Part shown: positions 37,948 through 46,671 of the stretch, one piece after another | Numbering within the stretch: position 1 is the stretch's first letter | Layout: each line of letters starts with the position of its first letter | From: a virus | Reading direction: 5' to 3' (one strand) | Length of the DNA: 59,466 bases | IMG/VR virus record: IMGVR_UViG_3300046744_000160 | Span: 1-59,466 of that record | Made by a program: the position numbers and the translations under genes | Notes under the pieces: generated by a model | Seen by the model: only the letters and a program-made list of their open reading frames with translations | Databases searched by the model: none | What the model was told of the DNA's origin: nothing

Positions 37948-40900
37948 TTACGTCCTCGTGGCTAATAAGCCCATTATGCCATCGTTAGGAAAGGCTGCCG
38001 CCATTCTTGCTGCATTTTGTGGTGAAGAAGGTGCCTGCGCCAAGGCTGACGCCGTAGAAGGGGCAGTGGCTTCAACCAGCGCAGGCTGCGTCCCACTAGG
38101 GGGCGCTTGCGAAATCAACTGCTGTATTCTTTGATTTAAAGGGGGCTGGCTGTCAAGTTTATAAGGTTCAAGCCCCATCCCTTCGCGTTCCTGCAAGGGC
38201 GTTTCTATTTTAACGTCTGGACCCGGAGAGATGTCGTCATCATCACCTAAAGAAAGCCCCGCACTAACAAGATATGCGTTTAAGAATTTAGCAGCTTTCT
38301 GCTGTTCTGCGGCACTGTCGCCCTTCTTCAAAAGTTTAACTAAGAAAGCCGGGTCCATAACCGCTTGCTCTAACATGTTTAACTGAAGACCCGCCGGAGC
38401 ATCCCCAAACTGGTTTTTAACAAATCTGACGCCAGCACTCCCCGTGATCAAGCTGTTAGACTGTAACCCAGATACGTTAGCGACATCTGTACCAAATCGG
38501 GCACCTGCAAGGCGCATCAAAAGATCTGCTGCGAAACCAAGGTCATCGACCATGTCCTCTGAAAGTCTGCCCCCGGCTTGTGCGGCTTGTATTTTTTGAC
38601 CGTTTTCTAACATAAAATCCAAACGATCTAGTTCAGCTTGAGTAAAAACTCCCTGTTCTTTTAAAATGTCCGCAACAGAGGCCCTCCTACCCAACTTTGA
38701 GGCATCTACCGCGCCACCGGGCACGGTGCCGACATTTGCACGGGCACGGGTCATTGGTTTAAACATCGCCTCACGAGCAGCGGCAAAATTAAATTTATCC
38801 GCAGATCCTCCAGCCTTTGTCCACATCCATTCGACCATAGCCGACTTCAAGCCGCCCATAGCGTCTTCTGCATCAAAACCCTCTTCACGCATTTTAGCCG
38901 CAAACGCTTCATCAGACATGCCGCGCTTCACGGTTTTAATAACGGTTTCCAAAGATTGCACAGGCTTGGTGCTACCAAGAGCCTCACCTATGGCAACTGG
39001 AGGACTTTCGTAACGTAGTATTCTAGCTAAAACATGATTGCTTTTTATGGCTTTATCTAATTTACCACGACGTTTATCCAAAATCTTAACCATGTCTTCA
39101 AACTGTTTACCATCCTCCAACATCGTGCGGACTTGAGGAAAGTTGCGAAGAAGAACATTGTATTCTTGTAAGAACGCTGCGGATTTACGAGGATCTATTC
39201 TCCCAGTGGTAGGGTCTAACACTTTCGCAGCAGTAAGTTGAACGGCTTGCGCTAAAGAAGTTTCTAAACTTTGTTGATCTACCGGGCCAAAGTCCACGTC
39301 GTCCAAGGGAACTCGCAAAGATTCTGGGACGTCTAGCTCATCTAATTGATTTTTAACAAATTCTGAACCATCCTGTATCTCTCTAAAACGTATAGCAGTG
39401 GCATCTGCGCCACCTTCAAATAGAGAGGAGACAAGAAGAGTCGGTTCTATTCTGGGGGCTCCGTCTGCATCACGAGCCATTACATCCCCAAGGAATGTAC
39501 GCCGAAGAGCATCATTTTTACCACGAGAAAATGCCCGCGCTACGTCATACGCTGCGCTTGCTCCCTCTGGGCTGCGGTTCAGTTCATCAAGAATTGAGTT
39601 AGCCAAGGCACCCATCGCGGCAGCAGTGCCCCTATCACCATTTTTCATAGCCTCTCTTGCAGCATCCAATGCGCGGCTACGAAGCTTTGTTAAATCACTA
39701 ACCTGTATGGATGCGGGTTGCATATCGCTTAAATCAGGAAGATCAAGACCCGCTTGTTTATTAGCCTGAAGAAGAGAAAGCTCCGCATTAGCTACCTTTT
39801 CAGCAGCAGCGAGACGTGTTTTTTCCCCCGCAGATAAACTAGAACCAAAAGTTTTACGACGGGATCTGATAGCATCTAAAACCCTAACGGGTTCAGATAA
39901 GACAAAATCAGGAGCAACTGAGTCTTCCTGCGCTACTTCTGCACCTTGCGTGAATAGTCTACGACTTTCTGGGTTCTTTACGGTGGTTAAAATGTCTTCG
40001 TAATCTTTGCGCTGGGGCGCAGTTAAATTATTAACACGGTTCTGAGCCCTAACTACACCTTTGTTAAGAGTTGGGGCAGTATCGGTTAAACCCAAACGTC
40101 CTTTAAACAGTTCAATCTGGGCCGAAATTTCTTTTGGAAAATCCTCTGTTTCCAAGAAATATTTTTCTTTAATCTCGTCCACACGCCGAAAAAGATTGGT
40201 GACAGGAACCTCAAAATCGTTAGGGACTTGATCCCAAAGCTTTTCTTCTTGCCCGTTAGCGTTCTTAATGATTTGGTCAAGATTGTTTCTTATGGTCAAA
40301 CCAATAATATCAAAGTCTTGATTTTTCCCTAATTTTGTAGCCGCCCCTACGGCGCTTTCATTTGCACCAATAAAGGCTTGTTGGAGCAGATCAGAAATAG
40401 CGCCTGCCCTTAATTCGGTAGCAATGCGAACAGAGTCAGGGTCCCCTTGTGCAATAAGCTGCAACGCGATTGATTCAATAAACTCATACCCTTTGTTTGC
40501 TCTAGCTAGGATTTCCTGATCAAGAACAGTTGTCCCTGATTTTTTTGCTACCGTATTTTGTAACAAAGCCAAAACAGGAGACCCTGTTATTTGAGCCGGG
40601 GTCAGCGGAGGGAGATCCACGCTTACTTGAAGATCGTTCATAAACTGAGTCATAAGCTCTGGATTTTCTTCAAGCTGTTCGATTACAAGCTTTGGATCTT
40701 CACCATACTTTTGTAAGGTATCGTATATTTTTTTACCAATTTGAGTTTCTCTGGCTTCTGTGCCAAAAGATCCAGTGAAGCTGCCTATAAGTTTTGGAAT
40801 TTGACGGGCAAGAATAAGTCGAGGCTCAAACATGCCGCCTATGACTTCACCTACAAACTGCCCGCCTTCTCCACCATTTAACACTTCACGAGCGGTGGCC

Positions 40901-41637
40901 CCACCTAATGCGGAGGTAGCGGCGGCGGTTGTCTCTACGCCAAAAAAGCCTCTTTTGGCAAGCTTGCCTCTTTCCCCTCGTGCGGTTTGTCCAACAGCCC
41001 TAAGAAAATCTTCCGCCGCGCTATAAGCTTTACCGGGCGCACGAACAATTTTGCCTTTTACGCCCCCGATTTTATCCAAATTTGCAGATACAAGAGCCCC
41101 CGCAGTAGACTGACTATTGCTCATTAAATAGGGAGAGCCAAAAACCATTGGCACACTTTCACCCAATATGTCCCCAGCTACCGCAGCAAACCTATCCCTA
41201 CGAAGAGGAGGATTTGTTTCAAAAAAACCCAGACCCTCTCCAAGCTCAACGGCGCTTTCTCCACCTTTTGCAGCAAGAAGACCAGAGGCGGCGGCTGTGG
41301 CTATGGTAGGCAAAGGTTGAGCAAAAGGTACTTTTTTACCTAATTTAGCTCCGCCGATTACCGCAGCGGTTGTAGGGGCAGAAACGGTTAACGCTCGCAG
41401 AAGACGGTCAGTAAAAGCAGAAATAGATCCGGGTTCCGCAGCATTTGAATAAACGTACAGAAAATCCTCTACGCTACCGCCCATATCTAGATAGCCGTCT
41501 ACGTCCTTGCCATACTCTGTCCCTAGAGCTTTGGCTATGTCGTAGTCGCTATACCCCGCATTATACAACTCGTCATAATTAAGAGCCGTTGGGTTTTCTA
41601 TTTTTTCAAATGGACCCGAAGGTTCTGGAGCCGCCAT
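37948..41637 (-). CDS. Large internal virion protein (1229 residues)
   Basis: The longest protein of the window. It starts 'LNYDELYNAGYSDYDIAKALG' and has a hydrophobic region from about residue 85 to 135 ('APTTAAVIGGAKLG', 'LPTIATAAASGLLAAKGGES'). Helical text follows to the end, including 'LTPAQITGSPVLALLQNTVAKKSGTT' and many charged coiled-coil segments, and it closes with a Pro/Ser/Ala-rich tail. Such long helical proteins with a membrane-active part near the N-terminus, encoded beside tail and lysin genes, are typical podoviral ejection proteins. No enzyme motif was found. Confidence 0.6.
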   Translation of the reverse strand: MAAPEPSGPFEKIENPTALNYDELYNAGYSDYDIAKALGTEYGKDVDGYLDMGGSVEDFLYVYSNAAEPGSISAFTDRLLRALTVSAPTTAAVIGGAKLGKKVPFAQPLPTIATAAASGLLAAKGGESAVELGEGLGFFETNPPLRRDRFAAVAGDILGESVPMVFGSPYLMSNSQSTAGALVSANLDKIGGVKGKIVRAPGKAYSAAEDFLRAVGQTARGERGKLAKRGFFGVETTAAATSALGGATAREVLNGGEGGQFVGEVIGGMFEPRLILARQIPKLIGSFTGSFGTEARETQIGKKIYDTLQKYGEDPKLVIEQLEENPELMTQFMNDLQVSVDLPPLTPAQITGSPVLALLQNTVAKKSGTTVLDQEILARANKGYEFIESIALQLIAQGDPDSVRIATELRAGAISDLLQQAFIGANESAVGAATKLGKNQDFDIIGLTIRNNLDQIIKNANGQEEKLWDQVPNDFEVPVTNLFRRVDEIKEKYFLETEDFPKEISAQIELFKGRLGLTDTAPTLNKGVVRAQNRVNNLTAPQRKDYEDILTTVKNPESRRLFTQGAEVAQEDSVAPDFVLSEPVRVLDAIRSRRKTFGSSLSAGEKTRLAAAEKVANAELSLLQANKQAGLDLPDLSDMQPASIQVSDLTKLRSRALDAAREAMKNGDRGTAAAMGALANSILDELNRSPEGASAAYDVARAFSRGKNDALRRTFLGDVMARDADGAPRIEPTLLVSSLFEGGADATAIRFREIQDGSEFVKNQLDELDVPESLRVPLDDVDFGPVDQQSLETSLAQAVQLTAAKVLDPTTGRIDPRKSAAFLQEYNVLLRNFPQVRTMLEDGKQFEDMVKILDKRRGKLDKAIKSNHVLARILRYESPPVAIGEALGSTKPVQSLETVIKTVKRGMSDEAFAAKMREEGFDAEDAMGGLKSAMVEWMWTKAGGSADKFNFAAAREAMFKPMTRARANVGTVPGGAVDASKLGRRASVADILKEQGVFTQAELDRLDFMLENGQKIQAAQAGGRLSEDMVDDLGFAADLLMRLAGARFGTDVANVSGLQSNSLITGSAGVRFVKNQFGDAPAGLQLNMLEQAVMDPAFLVKLLKKGDSAAEQQKAAKFLNAYLVSAGLSLGDDDDISPGPDVKIETPLQEREGMGLEPYKLDSQPPLNQRIQQLISQAPPSGTQPALVEATAPSTASALAQAPSSPQNAARMAAAFPNDGIMGLLATRT

Positions 41638-41649
41638 TGTTCATTCCTA

Positions 41650-44409
41650 TTACAAAGGGGGAGCGTTTCTTGGGTCAAGAGAGCGCCTTGATTGTAAGTT
41701 TCTATTTAAAATTTCATACTGACTAATCAGATAGTCCATCTCGTCAATATCCGCCCTTTTCTTAGCTTTTATTTGAGGAGTTGGGGCGTCATCTCTCTGC
41801 CCCTCTAGTTTAAGTTTTGAGTCCCTCACGAAAGCAAGCATGTTTTCAACAGAAGATCTAAGTTTCGTCTCAGTCAAACCTGCGGAGTAAGGATCAACTT
41901 GCAAAGCTTCAATTCGTTTACGAAGACCCTCTGCATCTTTTCCACCAACTGCATTTAAAGCACGAGTGACTGTAATTGTATTCAAGTATTGTAAATCTCT
42001 AGCGCCCTGAAAACTTTCCTCATTTACAGGGTCGTAACCGGGCCCGACAACAAGAGCCTTAAAGAAGTCGCTAACATTGCCCACCCCACGACCAAATTTA
42101 GCTCTAGGACCTATGTTTGCGGCATAATCATATGTCGGGTCAATGATGCCCTCATAGTCGTATACTACGGCTTGCCCTGCATCTTCTTCTTCAAGCAGCC
42201 CCATATCATTGAAGTCCGCGCCATACCCGTCAATGTTCGTAAGATTTTTAGCCAACCGAATGGCCTCAACAACAAATGGCGGAACCTCTCCACCTTGCGT
42301 GACAAGACCTTCCCCACCGGGAGCGGTAGTGACGCGAGATTGACCTTTAACAATGTTAACCGCAGTTTGAAACTCCCTAATTTGTTTTGCATCAGCGGTT
42401 CCGTTTGAAATTTTAGGTGCAAGCTCCAACAGCATCGTATTCGCGCGAGCAGAGGTAATACCTTTGACCTCCGGTTTATCGGTGAAGTGAAAGCCGTCAT
42501 TACGAGCAGCCAAGGCTTCGTCGTTATTTTTAACAACTCTTGACTGACCCTGTGCGTTAAACAGCGTAGCTGGGTCCGTATCCGTGAGAACCACTTGCGT
42601 ACCCGCGGGCGTAAGTTTAAGAAGCTTGTTTCCAAAGGTTTTGTATTCTTCGGAGTATGTCCTGAACTCTTGGCTTAAAAGCTGATTAAGTTCCTCAAAG
42701 CTCCTAGCCACCTTGGTTACAGGATTGCCGCGTTCATCAATCCTGATCATCTTAACAAACTCAAACTTCTCTGGTGTTTGCGGGGTAAATCCTTCACCAA
42801 TGGCTATACTGAAGTCAGACGGAGTAGTCACCGTCTTAGCTTCCAACCCGCCAAACTCGTTTCTCTTGTACAGAACTTTAACGTCAGACATTTTTATTGG
42901 ATCGGTCATCTGAGACCTAGCCTCTGGGCTAAGTTCCTCAATTTCTGACTCAAACATTTTAAATGGAGTACCCGCAGGGCGAACTACACCCGCTATAACT
43001 TGAGGTGTGCGGAAGGTAACCGTTTGTAACTTGCCCCGCCCTTCTTGTTTGTCCACTCGTGTAAAGTTTTTACGATCAGCTTCCGTCATACTAGAAAGCT
43101 GCATATCTCCTAATAGGACCTCCTGCCCGGTGGTCCTATCAAGATAGAAATTGAAATCGTCTGCTTTTTTACCCGGTGGTCGGCTGTCTTCAGTAAAGCC
43201 GTCACTACGAGCTTTTTCTAATTGGTCTTGGTTTGTGACTAAAGTAGAAGTGTAAGAGCCATCATCCCCTAACTTGTAAAGACTTTTTGGAGTGAATTTG
43301 TCGGGGTCTTTGTATGTCTCTAAAAGACCACGAACACTTGCAGGCATTTTTGCAAGCTCGTTAGCGCCGATGGAAATCTTTTTGTTTGGAGTAAGTTCAA
43401 AACCTTGAATTGTAACCTTGTTTGGCCCCGTAAAGACATATTCGTCCATAGTTCCGGGGCCTTTATCGTCAGTCTTTAATTTAAACTGAGACCGAATATC
43501 AGGGCTCATGCCGCCAAGTTCGTTGGCCCCCAAAGCAATTTCTTGATTTGGTTGCAAAACTCCAAATTTTGTTTGGAGCGGTTCATTGCCTGTGTATATA
43601 TAAGGCTCTACTTTTCCTGTGGCTCTGAATTTTTTAGGGCCAGCGGCAATTGTTTTCCCTGTATAATCAGTGAGGATTTCACCCTCACCAAGCTTGGTTG
43701 TTTGAGCCCGTCTAGTTCTTTCAGCAGCCAGTTCATCCGATGCCAGTTTGAAGCGACCTTCTCTAATAGCCTGCTCACGAGCCTGCTTGCCTTGTTGTGC
43801 TTGCAAACCAGCCTGTGCAAAGGCCGCAGGCAGCGGTTCAATGGCTTCAGTCAAAGGTGTGCCCGACGCATACCTAAGTGCGGCTGGAGCTACTGCCCCC
43901 AAGAGAAGACTTCCAAGCGCACTCTTACGAGCCGTTTCAGAAGTGTCTGGATAAATCTGTTCAAGAAGCTGACGGTTGTTGTCCCTGTTGTACAAATCCA
44001 TAAGCGTAGGCATTTTTGCTACACCGCCAGCTTGCATTTTGACAGGTGCTTGCGGCATAGAACCAATGCCTTGCATGACTTTCATTTGAATTGCAGGTTG
44101 AGCCAAGGCAACTACCGAATCGGGGGTTTTCTTAGCATCTTTGGGACCTACGATGCTGCCAAGCTCGTCCTTACGAGCCTTCATGGGCTTCTCGTCACCC
44201 CGAAACGCATTGATAGCCTGCTCATAGTTTTTAGCCTGCTTAATGCCCCTTTGCATGTCCTGCGCTATGCCTGCCATTCCCTGTTGGATCATGGGAGCAG
44301 CTACCTGCTCAACCATTTGTGCAGACTTTTGCATGTCCTGTGGAGAGAGCCGGGGTCCGCGAGACATAGACGGCCCGCGACGGAACATGGAGCGATCATA
44401 TACAGACAT
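41650..44409 (-). CDS. Large virion protein with two kinds of repeated module
   Basis: The 919-residue protein has an N-terminal helix rich in Met and Gln, then a long middle made of short modules. One type reads like 'VQPNQEIALGANELGGMSPDIRSQF', 'TPNKKISIGANELAKMPASVRGL' and 'EIEELSPEARSQM'. A second type, with 'LYK..DDGSY...LVTN...LEKARSDGFT', recurs as 'SRVVKNNDEALAARNDGFHF'. After residue 650 it becomes helical and charged. The repeats look like a string of small beta domains. It is probably an internal or ejected virion protein, by size and position between the 1229- and 286-residue genes. Confidence 0.6.
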   Translation of the reverse strand: MSVYDRSMFRRGPSMSRGPRLSPQDMQKSAQMVEQVAAPMIQQGMAGIAQDMQRGIKQAKNYEQAINAFRGDEKPMKARKDELGSIVGPKDAKKTPDSVVALAQPAIQMKVMQGIGSMPQAPVKMQAGGVAKMPTLMDLYNRDNNRQLLEQIYPDTSETARKSALGSLLLGAVAPAALRYASGTPLTEAIEPLPAAFAQAGLQAQQGKQAREQAIREGRFKLASDELAAERTRRAQTTKLGEGEILTDYTGKTIAAGPKKFRATGKVEPYIYTGNEPLQTKFGVLQPNQEIALGANELGGMSPDIRSQFKLKTDDKGPGTMDEYVFTGPNKVTIQGFELTPNKKISIGANELAKMPASVRGLLETYKDPDKFTPKSLYKLGDDGSYTSTLVTNQDQLEKARSDGFTEDSRPPGKKADDFNFYLDRTTGQEVLLGDMQLSSMTEADRKNFTRVDKQEGRGKLQTVTFRTPQVIAGVVRPAGTPFKMFESEIEELSPEARSQMTDPIKMSDVKVLYKRNEFGGLEAKTVTTPSDFSIAIGEGFTPQTPEKFEFVKMIRIDERGNPVTKVARSFEELNQLLSQEFRTYSEEYKTFGNKLLKLTPAGTQVVLTDTDPATLFNAQGQSRVVKNNDEALAARNDGFHFTDKPEVKGITSARANTMLLELAPKISNGTADAKQIREFQTAVNIVKGQSRVTTAPGGEGLVTQGGEVPPFVVEAIRLAKNLTNIDGYGADFNDMGLLEEEDAGQAVVYDYEGIIDPTYDYAANIGPRAKFGRGVGNVSDFFKALVVGPGYDPVNEESFQGARDLQYLNTITVTRALNAVGGKDAEGLRKRIEALQVDPYSAGLTETKLRSSVENMLAFVRDSKLKLEGQRDDAPTPQIKAKKRADIDEMDYLISQYEILNRNLQSRRSLDPRNAPPL

Positions 44410-45269
44410 TAACCAAACAACCCTAAGTTTTTAGCGCCTGCCGCAGCAGACAATCCAGCTATACCGTACCCAAACAATTGTTGGAAGGGTGACGGAGCCG
44501 CTGGCGAAGTGCCTGAAATTGTAGTCATAGAGGACGATGGAGCGCCTTGATATATATCCGACAAGAAGCCCAGACGCTGCTCTGGCTCAAACAGTTGAGC
44601 TAGTTCCGTTTGGCGTGTAGCATCAAGCACTGCCTGATTTTGCGCCTGTTCTAGCCCACCTACATCATACTGGAAGCCAAGCTGCTGCTGCATCAATTGT
44701 GGCAAAAGCCCACCAAGAGATTGAATGCCAGATGCTGATTCGCCCATGCGCCGTTGTTGGTTTTCAAAGTCAGTTGCAGCTTGCGACAAGGCATTTTGAA
44801 ACCCTGCTGACCTAAGTCTTGCAGATGTATCGGCTATTTGCTGCATGGCGGCTTCGTCCGCTAAACCAGCTTGTACGCCTGCACGAGAACCACCAAAAGC
44901 GCCCGCGCTAATTGCATTGGCGTCCAAGGTAGGGTCAAGCATTTGACGCTGTTCAAGAATATCCCTCTGAGTGGCGTCTATTACACTATCTGTGTAAGGG
45001 TCCATATACTGTGTTACAGACCTTGGGTCAAAAGAGCCTGTAGAGCCCCTGAAGCGGCCCGCAGCCTCATCTAGAAGGCTTGTAAAGTCTCCTAATCCGC
45101 CGTCTGTTAAACTATCAAGAGCTTTTCTTTGCAGATCAGTAAGACCTGCAATTTGGTAACCGGGCAAAGTCTTTGGTGTATCAGCAGCTTTCTTTGCAGA
45201 TTCCATCAACCCTAGTTTTAGGGCCTCAATCTCCGGTGCTTCTCTGACTATTTGAGTTTGTTCAGCCAT
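44409..45269 (-). CDS. Conserved virion protein with 'SAGAFGGSRAG' motif
   Basis: The 286-residue protein has 'LTDLQRKALDSLTDGGLGDFTSLLDEA', 'VTQYMDPYTDSVIDATQRDILEQRQM' and then 'ANAISAGAFGGSRAGVQAGLADEA' at about 115-138. Gln-rich helices follow, and a Gly/Ala-rich hydrophobic end 'LFGYGIAGLSAAAGAKNLGLFG'. I know the 'AFGGSR...' pattern from marine-phage internal proteins that lie beside the ejection proteins. The alternation of amphipathic helices and a membrane-active end fits a role in DNA delivery. The start overlaps the end of the 381-residue gene. Confidence 0.6.
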   Translation of the reverse strand: MAEQTQIVREAPEIEALKLGLMESAKKAADTPKTLPGYQIAGLTDLQRKALDSLTDGGLGDFTSLLDEAAGRFRGSTGSFDPRSVTQYMDPYTDSVIDATQRDILEQRQMLDPTLDANAISAGAFGGSRAGVQAGLADEAAMQQIADTSARLRSAGFQNALSQAATDFENQQRRMGESASGIQSLGGLLPQLMQQQLGFQYDVGGLEQAQNQAVLDATRQTELAQLFEPEQRLGFLSDIYQGAPSSSMTTISGTSPAAPSPFQQLFGYGIAGLSAAAGAKNLGLFG

Positions 45270-46414
45270 TACGCCCTCGCTCTATTTTCTAGGTCACCCA
45301 TGACATCGTACATCTTGGCTATACCTTTTTTAAGACTTCCGTTACCTGCCCCTTTTACAGCGTCTCGTGTCATAACAAACTCACCGTCCATCAACAGCGC
45401 GGGGACATCATCCTTTGTGCCAGAGCCTTCACCCGGTCCTATACCGCCTGTGCGGCGTGGGAAAGCTTTGCCGCCTTCTTTATATTTAGCAGCTAAGTCC
45501 TCATCAATCTTCATCTGTACGGCTTCAGGAAGTGATGCGAAGCCCTTGTATTTACTAGGAACTACGCCGCCATCCTTTGCTGTAAACATGGGGCGTCTTT
45601 CATATGGGACAAGTACGTTAGCTATATCGGGGGGTAATTGAGACACGTCTGTCGCATATTCAGGGCGAAGATTACCGTCTTCGTCATAAGCAAGGTCTGC
45701 CCCTGTAAGAGGGCTTTCAAAAACTTCTTCTTCTTCAGGATCTTGACTTAAAGCTAAAGCAGTTATACCCGCTGCGGGCAACCCAAACCTTGACAGGAAG
45801 CTTGGATTATATTCGCCCTGCATACGGGTAAGAGCTTCTTGTCCAGTAAAACCCTTATCTAAATATGATCTAAACTCTGGCGAAGCCATAAGTTCAGTAT
45901 CTGTATAACCTTGAGCAAATGGGCTGCTGATCATTCCGGGTTTTTCAAGTGGAACAGAGCGTGTTATCTCATCTGTGTTAAGCGACTGAGCCAACTCATT
46001 TTGCTGTTGTCTTGCTGCATCTTGTGCATAAATGCTATCGGTATCAGGGTCAAAAGACCCGCCAATAGATGCGCGGTAGCTTGAGGGGTCCGTAATTCCA
46101 CCTTGAGTTAAGAAATTACGAGTTTGACCTAAATCTGCTTTAATTGCGTCTGTGAATCCCATGTTGTTCTGCAATCCACCAATGCCCTTGGCTACTGCGC
46201 CAGTGGCTCCTGCCAAGGCTGCATTACGCAAGGCGTCTTTTGTGCTTCCGCCAGAAATAAGTGTGCCGATGCCCGAACCAAGCGCAGAAGATGCAATCGT
46301 GCCCATGCCCGGTGCAAAGTAATTCAGAGCAATAGGCAAAATAACGGGCGCAGCCTCTACAAGGGAGTCCGTTACATCCTCAAATACATCACCGATTTTA
46401 TCAAAGAGACCCAT
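45269..46414 (-). CDS. Virion protein with 'GTKDDVPALLMDGEFVMT' motif
   Basis: The 381-residue protein begins MGLFDKIGDVFEDVTDSLVE. It has two Gly/Ala-rich hydrophobic stretches ('APVILPIALNYFAPGMGTIASSALGSG' and 'LAGATGAVAKGIGG'), a variable middle, and a C-terminal 'GPGEGSGTKDDVPALLMDGEFVMTRDAVKGAGNGS'. This last motif occurs in many phage structural proteins as 'G.G.GTSD.IPA.LS.GEFV', where it probably forms a small folded end piece. It is likely another ejected or tail-tip protein. It follows the 76-residue gene after a 26-base gap. Confidence 0.6.
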   Translation of the reverse strand: MGLFDKIGDVFEDVTDSLVEAAPVILPIALNYFAPGMGTIASSALGSGIGTLISGGSTKDALRNAALAGATGAVAKGIGGLQNNMGFTDAIKADLGQTRNFLTQGGITDPSSYRASIGGSFDPDTDSIYAQDAARQQQNELAQSLNTDEITRSVPLEKPGMISSPFAQGYTDTELMASPEFRSYLDKGFTGQEALTRMQGEYNPSFLSRFGLPAAGITALALSQDPEEEEVFESPLTGADLAYDEDGNLRPEYATDVSQLPPDIANVLVPYERRPMFTAKDGGVVPSKYKGFASLPEAVQMKIDEDLAAKYKEGGKAFPRRTGGIGPGEGSGTKDDVPALLMDGEFVMTRDAVKGAGNGSLKKGIAKMYDVMGDLENRARA

Positions 46415-46440
46415 AGCTACATACTTTACCTTATTTTTTA

Positions 46441-46671
46441 TTAAGTAACAATCTTCACTGTGCCGCTGTCATTAAACAGAGCGCCTGTTTCTAAACCAGT
46501 GGCGCTTGTAGGTAAGTCAGTTAAAGTAATCTTTGTGCCCCGTAGCTCTCCGGGGTTACGTTCCTGTGCAATAAACAACTCCAGAGCCCGCAACAAATCA
46601 GCCATATATTGAACCGAATACTCTGTTGGTGCTTCGGGCAGCCTTGGTGGTGCAATCTGATTAGAGGACAT
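46441..46671 (-). CDS. Small protein next to the gp10-like gene
   Basis: The 76-residue protein MSSNQIAPPRLPEAPTEYSV... has a helix 'YMADLLRALELFIAQERNPGELRGTKITL' and an end 'TDLPTSATGLETGALFNDSGTVKIV'. The 'SATGL..G.L[FY].DSGT.KI' ending is one I have seen in marine-phage fibre or connector proteins. Its ATG overlaps the stop of the 625-residue gene by one base. I assign no function. Confidence 0.55.
   Translation of the reverse strand: MSSNQIAPPRLPEAPTEYSVQYMADLLRALELFIAQERNPGELRGTKITLTDLPTSATGLETGALFNDSGTVKIVT

Noticed and set aside
43543-44412. 289-codon rightward frame opposite the 919-residue gene
   Set aside because: It lies wholly within a coherent leftward gene with repeated modules. 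Its product is rich in Cys, His and Arg with no pattern, typical of a shadow frame.
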